Under the pieces are notes generated by a model. The model saw only the letters and a list, made by a program, of their open reading frames with translations. It did no database searches and was not told the DNA's origin. A DNA stretch of 14,721 bases from JANXXV01 sp040002435 (lineage in GTDB: Bacteria > Acidobacteriota > Terriglobia > Bryobacterales > Bryobacteraceae): the NCBI GenBank assembly GCA_040002435.1, contig JBDUEM010000197.1, positions 1 to 14,721 of the forward strand, read 5' to 3'. The position numbers were made by a program, and so were the translations under genes. Numbering within the stretch: the first letter of the stretch is position 1; every line of letters starts with the position of its first letter. Below, in pieces: positions 1-7,002 of this stretch.

Positions 1-1339
1 GCCGCAGCTTTCCCGTATCGCTGGGATGCGAATCGGAATGGAAGTCGGCCAGGATAGCGATATTGATTCCCAGATCCCGAAACACGGGCAGCCACGTCGG
101 TTGGAAATCGGTTGTGCCAACATCGGTAAGCTGTTCGTTGAAATGAAAATGGAAGTGACTGACCAGAACCTTGTATCCGGGCAGCGGCTTGTAAACGTCG
201 TCGTGCGTGAAGGCCATGATGGCCTGTTGCGTGGTCCGGCTATCTTCGGGACTCAAGTAAAAATAGACCGGCATGCGTTGTATCGTGCCTGGCGGCGCGT
301 TGTACAAAGCGAAGTTGTTGAGGTGTCCGCGCGATTCCCCCACTCGCCGGGTCCAGACGGCGTCAGAGATGCCCCATGGCTTCGCGCCCACTTCCCGGTC
401 CGGTTGCCGCGCGCCGATCGAGAACGATTGCTCGCTATCCTTCCGGTAATACACATAGCCCAGGTTGGTCTCGATTTCGCGCGACCAGAAGAATTTGTGC
501 GAAGGCGGAAGGAACGCCAGCGAGCCGCCCTTGGTTTCCAGAATCGCCAACCGGTTGCGTGCCACAAGCGCCACGGGATCGTGATTCACTGAACCGCCGA
601 AGGCGTATTGCTGCCAGCCGCGCGCCGTGTCGCGCCAAACTATTTTGGTGTCGTCTGCGATTGGGAATCCCTTCAGCCCCGCCACGTACTTGTAGGCGAC
701 AGACGGCTCGCTGGTCTTGGCGATGGCCTCCTGCCGCAGCAGGTTCGTGCCCCGATACACGGTGTATTGCAGGGTGCCGGAGAAAATTCCTGCCTCCCAG
801 CCGGGGAACGTAACTTCAATTCGCGCGCCATCTGTCTTTACCGTGCAGCCCGTGGCGTTGTATTTCGCCCACACCTTGCGGATCTCTTCCGGCTTCCGCG
901 GCAAACCCAAATTGGTGCCGGGCCGGCCGGGAACCATCAACGGAGAATCCCAGAAGGCGTTCCACTTCTCACGCTCAATTAACTCCGGAGTGAGTTCGAC
1001 CTTCATATCTCTCAATGGGCCGATCTGCTGTTCGGAAAGACGGCGTACTCCGCTGGTGACTTCGAATTCGGGAGTCAGATTCTGCCCCAGCACAATCCAT
1101 CCGCCGCCATTCTTCTTCGCAGCCAGTTCCTGCACAACAGGCTGCCCGGAGCGAATTGCGAAGGCAGCACGCAATTGTTCGCGGCGCTCGCCTTGCCACG
1201 TCAACTCGAGTGCGCCTCCACGAATTTGTGCTTTCAATCCGTCTTGCGCCTTATATCCGCTCAAGTCGCAATTCATCTCCTGACCTGCGGCCACATTTGC
1301 TACCAGGACTGCTACGAAAAACACGCGATTCAAGAACAT
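1..1339 (-). CDS. Secreted protein of unknown function, partial (C-terminus beyond window)
   Basis: The reading frame is open from an ATG at 1339 through the left edge, giving 446 residues with no stop, so the C-terminus is missing. The start is supported by GGAGGT at 1343-1348, three bases upstream. Residues 1-19 form a Sec signal peptide (FLNR, then a hydrophobic stretch to VAAG), so the protein is probably periplasmic or exported. Residues ~25-390 look like a mostly beta, soluble region that I do not recognise. Near the visible end are two histidine-rich patches, HFHFHF (395-400) and DFHSDSH (432-438), after hydrophobic strands; the spacing suggests the beginning of a metal-dependent hydrolase domain, possibly PHP-like. 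That is inference. It lies 201 bp downstream of, and on the same strand as, the aldo/keto reductase, so cotranscription is possible. The gene is real: the frame is clean over 1.3 kb with signal peptide and RBS. The function is unknown. Confidence 0.85.
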   Translation of the reverse strand, partial: MFLNRVFFVAVLVANVAAGQEMNCDLSGYKAQDGLKAQIRGGALELTWQGERREQLRAAFAIRSGQPVVQELAAKKNGGGWIVLGQNLTPEFEVTSGVRRLSEQQIGPLRDMKVELTPELIEREKWNAFWDSPLMVPGRPGTNLGLPRKPEEIRKVWAKYNATGCTVKTDGARIEVTFPGWEAGIFSGTLQYTVYRGTNLLRQEAIAKTSEPSVAYKYVAGLKGFPIADDTKIVWRDTARGWQQYAFGGSVNHDPVALVARNRLAILETKGGSLAFLPPSHKFFWSREIETNLGYVYYRKDSEQSFSIGARQPDREVGAKPWGISDAVWTRRVGESRGHLNNFALYNAPPGTIQRMPVYFYLSPEDSRTTQQAIMAFTHDDVYKPLPGYKVLVSHFHFHFNEQLTDVGTTDFQPTWLPVFRDLGINIAILADFHSDSHPSDTGKLR

Positions 1340-1342
1340 TAG

Positions 1343-1348
1343 ACCTCC
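1343..1348 (-). promoter_or_regulatory. Ribosome binding site of the left-edge secreted protein
   Basis: GGAGGT reads on the minus strand three bases before the ATG at 1339. An upstream ATG overlapping this motif (1348-1350) meets TAA after three codons, so 1339 is the sensible start. Confidence 0.7.
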
Positions 1349-1367
1349 ATCATCTTTGCCGCGATCA

Positions 1368-1544
1368 GTATATAACGAGGCAACCGTCATCGCCGCGCTC
1401 AGCATCGCCGGTCCCATTTACCGTGTCGGGGGAGGGAATCTACCGAAGTTGATTGAGGCTGTGAAGTCGGCTGGCCGCCTGCTCTCCGCCGCGCTGGGAT
1501 ACCAGCAGGCATTTTCCGCGGTGAAAGGGCGAAACAGAACTTAG
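1368..1544 (+). pseudogene. 3' remnant of an IclR-family transcriptional regulator
   Basis: The plus-strand frame ending at TAG 1542-1544 encodes VIAALSIAGPIYRV, then about 15 residues, then a segment ending LLSAALGYQQ. This matches the usual C-terminal end of the IclR effector domain: a strand 'vaALsisGP', a helix with repeated small residues, and 'iSxxLGy'. IclR proteins are normally about 250 residues; only about 58 codons remain. No DNA-binding or upstream effector sequence can exist because the oppositely oriented secreted-protein gene starts at 1339. Similarity begins near codon YNEA at ~1371, so the break lies about 30 bp from that gene's start. The remnant's stop overlaps the stop of the aldo/keto reductase on the other strand. 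I see no start or ribosome binding site, so it is probably not expressed. Recognition is by eye; a chance antisense frame is the alternative. Confidence 0.55.
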
Positions 1545-2521
1545 CCGGCGGCTACCGCGAAACCGTGCTGAATGCGGTGGTGCGGCCCGTCGAAGTCGGT
1601 GGTCGATTTGAAAAGTTCGTGCCGCCCGTCGCCGGCCACCATTTTCAGACGTCCCAGCGCGGTTTCCATTTCCGCAGCCGTCATCGGTACAAACTCGCGC
1701 ACGATACGGATGTCCTGCTTCAACTGGGCGATAGTGTTGATCCCCATCACCTGAACGGAAACCGGCAGGCTTAAGCAGAACCGGTAACACTCCTCCGGCG
1801 TTAGTCCGGCATCGCTGAGGAACCGTCCATCGGGCCAGCCGCCGCCGAGCCCCTTCATCCCAATGATCCCGACGTTCCGTTCCAGGCATTGCGGCACAAC
1901 CTGGTTGAGGAAGCTCCGGTATTGCGTATCCATCAGGTTAATCGGCATCTGTGAAGCGTCCCAATCGTGCGGCTTGGACAGCATGTTCAAATGAATCCGC
2001 GGGTCTTTGTGTCCTGTGAATCCAATAAACCGCACTTTTCCCAGGCGTCTGGCTTCGAGCGCAGCTTCGTAGCCCCCGGTTTCAAAGATCCAATCCGGAT
2101 CGTTATCGTAATTGCACTCGTGGAACTGCCAAAGGTCCAGATGATCCGTCTGCAGCCGGCGCAGGCTATCCTCCAGGCACTTCATGGAACCGTCATAGTC
2201 CCGATTGCAATTCTTCGTCATCAGGAACACCTTGTCACGCCGGCCGTCCATAGCCAGCGCTTTGCCCATCACTTCCTCGGCGTGTCCGTCCTGATAGTCC
2301 CAGGCATTGTCGAAAAACGTAAGTCCCTCGTCGATGGCGGCGTGCATCAAACGGATGGCGTCCACCTCTTCTTTAATCGCCCCGAGGTGCCATCCGCCGA
2401 TTCCGATAATCGGCACGCGCACCTTCGTCCGCCCCAGCACTCTGGTGGGGACGCCGGTGGCGGAAGCGGCGCTGGTTTGCGCGATCACTTGTTGGGCGAG
2501 CGGGGAAAAGTCATTCATCAC
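1541..2521 (-). CDS. Aldo/keto reductase family oxidoreductase
   Basis: This encodes a 326-residue cytoplasmic NAD(P)H-dependent oxidoreductase of the aldo/keto reductase (AKR) superfamily, which reduces aldehydes or ketones; the substrate cannot be told from sequence. After a ~25-residue extension the TIM barrel begins (RVLGRTKVRVPIIGIGG, 27-43). The AKR catalytic tetrad is complete: D71 and Y76 in FFDNAWDY, K103 in MTKN, H134 in WQFHE. The phosphate-binding side follows with GFTGHKD (~167-173), IIGMKGLGGG and, later, MGINTIAQLKQ. Length is ordinary for the family. There is no signal peptide. Two ATGs in tandem (2521 and 2518) are possible starts; no Shine-Dalgarno is visible, but TAAGAT lies 8 nt upstream (2530-2535), hinting at a leaderless message. 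The gene is divergent from the DUF362 gene and may be cotranscribed with the secreted protein downstream. Confidence 0.93.
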   Translation of the reverse strand: MMNDFSPLAQQVIAQTSAASATGVPTRVLGRTKVRVPIIGIGGWHLGAIKEEVDAIRLMHAAIDEGLTFFDNAWDYQDGHAEEVMGKALAMDGRRDKVFLMTKNCNRDYDGSMKCLEDSLRRLQTDHLDLWQFHECNYDNDPDWIFETGGYEAALEARRLGKVRFIGFTGHKDPRIHLNMLSKPHDWDASQMPINLMDTQYRSFLNQVVPQCLERNVGIIGMKGLGGGWPDGRFLSDAGLTPEECYRFCLSLPVSVQVMGINTIAQLKQDIRIVREFVPMTAAEMETALGRLKMVAGDGRHELFKSTTDFDGPHHRIQHGFAVAAG

Positions 2522-2529
2522 AACTTGCT

Positions 2530-2535
2530 ATCTTA
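2530..2535 (-). promoter_or_regulatory. Candidate -10 element for the aldo/keto reductase
   Basis: TAAGAT on the minus strand ends 8 nt before the ATG at 2521, with no purine-rich RBS in between. A transcript initiating about 7 nt further on would begin almost at the start codon. No convincing -35 is visible. Confidence 0.3.
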
Positions 2536-2544
2536 GCGCCTTGT

Positions 2545-2574
2545 TTGACTTCCCGAGTACTACCGCAATACGCT
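2545..2574 (+). promoter_or_regulatory. Candidate promoter for the DUF362 gene
   Basis: TTGACT at 2545-2550 is a good -35 match; TACGCT at 2569-2574 lies 18 nt downstream as a weak -10. Together they would place initiation close to the ATG at 2580. The 58-bp divergent gap has little room for anything else, so the main promoter must lie here or in the flanking codons. Confidence 0.35.
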
Positions 2575-2579
2575 GGGGC

Positions 2580-3695
2580 ATGGCATGCTCACGGAGAAAA
2601 TGGTTTGCTGGCGTCGCGGGCGGTCTGGCCGCATCGCAACTGAAGGTGAATGCGCAGGTCGATTCCAAGGCGGAGCGCACCAAATTATCGATGCCCGGTC
2701 TTTATCGCGGCCGGGTGGTGGCAGTGGAACATCCCAAGTGCATCATCTCCGGCGCCTTTCAAGCCGAGCCCATTCAACAGATGATCCGCACGGGAATGAT
2801 GAAGCTCACCGGCGCGCCTGACAGCAAGGCCGCCTGGAGCCAGTTTGTGGAACCAGGAGACGTAGTCGGTATCAAGGTCAACCCGGTCGGAATGCCGCAT
2901 GTCATCTCCTGCGCCGAGGTGGTGCGTGAGATCATCGCCGGGCTGCGCTCGGCGGGGTTGAAGAACCAGGACATCGTGGTCTACGATCGTTATCGCGCGC
3001 AGTTCTATAAAGCCGGTTTTGACAAATGGCTGCCCGAAGGTGTTCGCATCTCAAACGCTGCCGAGGATTACGAAGAGGTACAGCAGGGCATCGCAGGGTA
3101 TGACCGTGATCATTACATGGATATGCCGCTCACGCTGCCTGGCTACGATATCAATAACCTGACGGCGCGGCGATCCTACGCTTCCCAGTTCATCACTAAA
3201 CAGGTGAACAAGGTGATCAATCTGCCGGTGTTGAAAGACCACCAATCAGCGGGAGTGACTTTGGCGTTGAAGAACCTTTCACACGGCCTGGTCAATAACG
3301 TCAATCGCAGCCACGCCACCATCACACAAAACACCTGTGGGGCGTTTATTCCCGCGGTGGTCTCCATTCCCACCATCCGTAATAAAGTAGTGCTGAATAT
3401 TCTGGACGGTATCAAAGGCCTTTACCATGGTGGCCCTGGCGCCCGGCCGCAATTCGTATGGGAACACCGCACCATGTACTTCGCTACCGACCCGGTTGCT
3501 CTCGATCATATCGGTTGGAAGGAGATCGACAAGAAACGTCTCGCGGTCGGGATGAAATCGATCATCGATGATGTGCCGGATAAATTCAGCACCTTCGTTC
3601 ACCGGCAGCCGGAGCACATCGAAATCGCCGGAGCCATGGGCCTGGGCGAGTGGGACGAAAAGAAGATCGATGTGCGCCGTGTGTCGCTAACGTAA
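2580..3695 (+). CDS. Tat-exported DUF362 domain protein
   Basis: A 371-residue DUF362 family protein. The open frame extends upstream to 2307 but those codons lie antisense to the aldo/keto reductase; the ATG at 2580, preceded closely by GGGG, is preferred because it starts exactly at a twin-arginine signal (SRRKWFAGVAGGLAA, residues 4-18). Export in folded form, often with a cofactor, is therefore expected. DUF362 hallmarks are present: VGIKVN (97-101), INLPVLKDHQSAGVTLALKNLSHG (213-236, the core of the family) and FATDPVALDHIGWKEID (301-317). Many DUF362 proteins carry a ferredoxin-type 4Fe-4S cluster region; here only scattered cysteines (C3, C54, C111, C253) occur, so that module is absent. 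The molecular function of the family is not established. It is divergent from the aldo/keto reductase and converges on the giant SBBP gene with an 11-bp gap and no obvious terminator. Confidence 0.9.
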   Translation: MACSRRKWFAGVAGGLAASQLKVNAQVDSKAERTKLSMPGLYRGRVVAVEHPKCIISGAFQAEPIQQMIRTGMMKLTGAPDSKAAWSQFVEPGDVVGIKVNPVGMPHVISCAEVVREIIAGLRSAGLKNQDIVVYDRYRAQFYKAGFDKWLPEGVRISNAAEDYEEVQQGIAGYDRDHYMDMPLTLPGYDINNLTARRSYASQFITKQVNKVINLPVLKDHQSAGVTLALKNLSHGLVNNVNRSHATITQNTCGAFIPAVVSIPTIRNKVVLNILDGIKGLYHGGPGARPQFVWEHRTMYFATDPVALDHIGWKEIDKKRLAVGMKSIIDDVPDKFSTFVHRQPEHIEIAGAMGLGEWDEKKIDVRRVSLT

Positions 3696-3706
3696 CCGGC
3701 GCCAAC

Positions 3707-6700
3707 CTAACGCACCGCGATTGTTACGTCGAACCTGCTGCTGAACGTACCGACGTTCAACACCAAAGGAACCGCGCCCGCCACGGGAGCAGCATCCGGC
3801 ACGCGCACATTGAGCTGCAGCGTTCCAGCCACCAACCCGGGCGCGGCGCCGGCATACAAGACCTCAGCCGCCAGGCCATTCACACGGACTTCGACCGGCA
3901 GTACAGGTTTGGGTATGACAGGTCCGTTGGCCAGCTTTCCATCTTCGCCCGGCGGGTCTGTCTGGCCCTCGCCAGTTGCGTACAGGACCACAATACTCCC
4001 CCTTCTGGCGGGGTTCGCGGCTGAATTCAAACTGCCGTCCTCATTGATCGCTACCGCTTGCCCACGGCCTGAGGAATCCGCTGCGAAGACTCCGGGATGC
4101 GCCGCTGCAATCTGCAAATTCACAGTTCCGGAAGCCACCCCCTGATATTCGACCTGCATGGAAATGCTGGCGCGGCCGGCAGCCGAATAGGGTATCAGCG
4201 TGCTAACCTGTCCGCGCACCGCATAAATCAGCGGGGCGGGTACTCCTTCAAACAGTACCCTCGTCTCGCCGACCAAGGTGCTGAGAACGCCGGAGCCATC
4301 CACGGTAGTTGCTGTCAGAGTGGCTGGCCCGAATCCGCTGCCGAAAATGGTGATCATCTCCCCAGGCGCGAAGGACCCGGGTTGAAAGGTCGCAGCGTTT
4401 ACCACGCCGGACGACAACAGGGAAATTCCCCCGCTGGTTACGTTGAAGATGGTCACTTGCGACGTTCCCGATGCTCCGCTGACCGCGATGCGAAGAGTAC
4501 CGGGTCCCGCCAGTTGCGCCCGGGGAATCACCGCGCGCAACGTCGCCTCATTGACAAATGTCGTGACCGCCTCCGCGCCGTTGACAGTCACGGATGAGCC
4601 GTTGCTGAACCCGCTGCCATTCAGGGTCACCGTCGTATCGCCGGCTCCTGCGTCGATGGACGCGGGATTAATGGAAACGATCACCGGCGCCGCGGTGAGG
4701 GAATAACTGACAGGAACGAGAATCGGACTGTTCGACGCCCCTGGAACGTTAATCGTGACGGTTCCAGTGAAGCGGCCGCTGCCGAGACCTGCTGGATTGA
4801 CGCTGACGGTAAGCGTGGCCGGGGTGGCTCCGCCCGCTGCCGGATTCACCGTCAGCCATTTGCCATCCGACGTCGCGAATGCTGCAAAATTCAGAGACGA
4901 GCCACTGCTTGAGAGCACGATCGTTTGCGGGGTAGCGCTGGTCCCGCTAAAGTTCAGCGTCGATGGGGCCACCAGCGCAAACGCCGATCCCACATCCGCT
5001 GAGATTCGCGTCACGAACGCATCAAACTTTCCGCTGCCTTCCGAATATCGATTGCGCGCTCCTGGAAAAGAAGCCGAAGAGGTACGACCCGTCACATACG
5101 TGACACCGGCGGGATCCAATGCGAGGCCGTGGGCTTCGTCGTCCCCGCTTCCCCCCAGAAACGTAGAATACAAAATCGCGTTTCCATTTGGGGATAGCCT
5201 GGCCACGAAAGCATCGGAAGCTCCGCCACCGTACAGCGGCTGGAGGGCGTTCTGTGTGGGGAAGTTCGGTGAGGCAGTCCATCCCGCAATATAGGCGCTG
5301 CCGCTGGAATCTACCGCCAGGCCATAGCCGAAGTCGTCTCCCGCGCCGCCCAGGTAGGTGGAGTAAAGCAGCGTCGTCCCCGCAAGCGATAGCTTCGCAA
5401 CAAACGAATCATACGAGCCACCCGCTTTCGACTGGGCGGCGTTCATCAAAGGGAAATTAGACGAGGAAGTATAACCCCCTAGATAGATACCGGTGCCGTC
5501 CAGCACAACCCGGAAGATCGTCTCATCCCCGGCTCCCCCGAGATAGGTACAGAAGAGGATTGCCCCACCGGATGGAGAGAGCTTCAATACGAACCCGTCT
5601 GACGCCCCGGCGTTCTTTCCCTGAAGCGCGTTTGCCACCGGAAAAACAGTAGAGGACGTAGTGCCGGTCACGTATGCCGCGCCGGTTGCGTCCACCGCGA
5701 TTCCGGTCCCCAGGTCCCGTCCGTTCCCTCCCACAAAAGTCGAGTAGACGAACGCATTGCCGGTGGGCGAGATCTTGGTCACAAACACATCTTCGCCGCC
5801 ACCGGATGGTCCGGATTGCAGTGCGTTCACGGTGGGAAAGTCAGACGAACGCGTCCATCCGGTTACGTATGCGCTACCCGTGCTGTCGACCGCAATGCCG
5901 TTCCCAAAATCGTTCGCGCCGCCGCCAATGTAGGTAGAGTAGACAATCTTGTCGCCGCCCGCGGAGATCTTGGTCACGAAGACGTCTTCTTCCCCGCCGC
6001 CGAAAGCTCTCTGCACTCCGCCCTGGACCGGAAAATCCATGGACATGGTATAGCCGCTGACGTAAACGTTGTGTTGCGCATCCACCGCGATGCCGTTTCC
6101 CGCATCATTCTGTCTTCCGCCGATGTAGGTAATGTAGATCAACTGATCTCCATTCGGGCTGTATTTAGCGACGAACGCATCCCCGTTGCCGCCTGGAAAT
6201 TCCTGAGCGGTGCCCTGAGAGGGAAACGTAACGGTATTCGTGTTGCCCGTCACGTAGGAGTTCCCGAGTTCGTCAACCGCAATGGCGAAACCGGCATCGT
6301 AGCCAGCAGCACCAAGGTAAAGCGAAAATTGCACTACGGGATCGATTACCAGCGGAAGAGACCGGTCGTATTCGGCCAGTGCAAAGCGGACGTGTCCATC
6401 CTTCTGCACGCGATATGAGCCCGATACCTCCCGTTGAGATCCATTGAGGTCCTGATAGATCCTGGGCCGGTGCTGCCTGACATCACCGATGAGAAGGTCT
6501 CCCTCCGGAGTCAGCTTGGGCCGTGCTCCCTCATAGACAATATCGATCACACCGGGGTCGGCGCCCGGAGCCACTACCAGGTCGTACTCTAGCTTTCGAT
6601 CGCTGCCGTAGTAGATGACGTCGATTCCCGGATACACGCCGCGGTAACGAACCTTTCCGAATTGCGGCACGCCGGTGCGCCATCCCGAAGCGCGATTGCC

Positions 6701-6994
6701 GGCAAAGTAATTGCTTACGGCCGCCTGGCGCTCGATGCCCTCCGGGTATCCGCTTTGCAAGGCCCCATGGAATTGCATCCGTACGGGCGCGCTTCCGCGG
6801 GCACTCAGAACAGCTCCACCAGCAGTGAGGAACACCGTATGGCCCGGCGTCCGCGCCAGGAATTTGACCTCGGAATCAACCTGTCCGCGATTCGGCTCGA
6901 AATACACCGGAACGTGCCGGACATCCCGCACAGCGGGAAATAGGGTCATTGTACAAGCGAGTATTAGAAGGGTTCGAAATAGGGCAGTCAACAT
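3707..6994 (-). CDS. Giant exported SBBP-repeat protein with TIG and TIGR03437-type C-terminal domain
   Basis: A 1095-residue exported protein. Order of parts: signal peptide (1-~21, MLTALFRTLLILAC...); an N-terminal domain typical of SBBP proteins (~28-220, beginning VPVYFEPNRGQVD and ending PLVIDPV); seven SBBP repeats of 63-65 residues (225-~665; each 'TYLGGxGxDxGxGIAVDxxGxAYVTGxTxSxxFP'); a BACON-like beta sandwich (~676-766, with KWLTVNPAAGG); an IPT/TIG fold (~769-852, INPASIDAGAGDTTVTLNGSGF); and a C-terminal domain of the TIGR03437 type (~862-1095, VVNAATFQPGSFAPGEMITIFGSGFG then LYATGEGQTDPPGEDG and LNVRVP). The SBBP part probably folds as a beta propeller and the protein likely acts at the cell surface or outside; its ligand is unknown. 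The start lies 8 nt after the CapA-type gene's stop and has no good Shine-Dalgarno, so translation may depend on that gene. The weak 'LILAC' lipobox is not convincing. Confidence 0.93.
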   Translation of the reverse strand: MLTALFRTLLILACTMTLFPAVRDVRHVPVYFEPNRGQVDSEVKFLARTPGHTVFLTAGGAVLSARGSAPVRMQFHGALQSGYPEGIERQAAVSNYFAGNRASGWRTGVPQFGKVRYRGVYPGIDVIYYGSDRKLEYDLVVAPGADPGVIDIVYEGARPKLTPEGDLLIGDVRQHRPRIYQDLNGSQREVSGSYRVQKDGHVRFALAEYDRSLPLVIDPVVQFSLYLGAAGYDAGFAIAVDELGNSYVTGNTNTVTFPSQGTAQEFPGGNGDAFVAKYSPNGDQLIYITYIGGRQNDAGNGIAVDAQHNVYVSGYTMSMDFPVQGGVQRAFGGGEEDVFVTKISAGGDKIVYSTYIGGGANDFGNGIAVDSTGSAYVTGWTRSSDFPTVNALQSGPSGGGEDVFVTKISPTGNAFVYSTFVGGNGRDLGTGIAVDATGAAYVTGTTSSTVFPVANALQGKNAGASDGFVLKLSPSGGAILFCTYLGGAGDETIFRVVLDGTGIYLGGYTSSSNFPLMNAAQSKAGGSYDSFVAKLSLAGTTLLYSTYLGGAGDDFGYGLAVDSSGSAYIAGWTASPNFPTQNALQPLYGGGASDAFVARLSPNGNAILYSTFLGGSGDDEAHGLALDPAGVTYVTGRTSSASFPGARNRYSEGSGKFDAFVTRISADVGSAFALVAPSTLNFSGTSATPQTIVLSSSGSSLNFAAFATSDGKWLTVNPAAGGATPATLTVSVNPAGLGSGRFTGTVTINVPGASNSPILVPVSYSLTAAPVIVSINPASIDAGAGDTTVTLNGSGFSNGSSVTVNGAEAVTTFVNEATLRAVIPRAQLAGPGTLRIAVSGASGTSQVTIFNVTSGGISLLSSGVVNAATFQPGSFAPGEMITIFGSGFGPATLTATTVDGSGVLSTLVGETRVLFEGVPAPLIYAVRGQVSTLIPYSAAGRASISMQVEYQGVASGTVNLQIAAAHPGVFAADSSGRGQAVAINEDGSLNSAANPARRGSIVVLYATGEGQTDPPGEDGKLANGPVIPKPVLPVEVRVNGLAAEVLYAGAAPGLVAGTLQLNVRVPDAAPVAGAVPLVLNVGTFSSRFDVTIAVR
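4985..6340 (-). repeat. Seven tandem SBBP protein repeats (about 192 bp each)
   Basis: Repeats begin at residues ~225, 289, 354, 419, 483, 546 and 611 of the giant protein, a spacing of 63-65 residues. The shared core is YxGGxGxDxGxGIAVD, then AYVTGxT, then FP, then DxFVxKxSP. The repetition is at protein level; the DNA copies are diverged. The fifth copy is the most altered (ETIFRVVLDGTGIYLGG). Seven copies suit a closed beta propeller. Confidence 0.85.
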
Positions 6995-7002
6995 ACGTAG
7001 TC

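Noticed and set aside
717..1283. Long plus-strand frame of 188 codons
   Set aside because: It is antisense to the secreted protein whose minus-strand frame is open from 1339 through the left edge with RBS and signal peptide; the plus frame has unlikely composition and no motif.
1440..1889. 149-codon minus-strand frame
   Set aside because: It overlaps the aldo/keto reductase on the same strand in another frame, and that gene has all catalytic residues.
2307..2579. Longer N-terminus for the DUF362 protein
   Set aside because: These codons run antisense through the aldo/keto reductase start and would bury the twin-arginine signal that begins exactly at 2580.
4985..6340. CRISPR or DNA satellite array
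   Set aside because: The ~192-bp periodicity is a protein repeat with diverged codons, not short identical repeats with spacers.
5816..6418. 200-codon plus-strand frame
   Set aside because: It lies antisense to the SBBP repeats; repetition in the real gene produces long mirrored frames. No domain or RBS is seen.
6950..6994. Lipobox (LILAC) in the giant SBBP protein
   Set aside because: The hydrophobic stretch before the cysteine is very short and the residue pattern is poor; an ordinary Sec signal is at least as likely.
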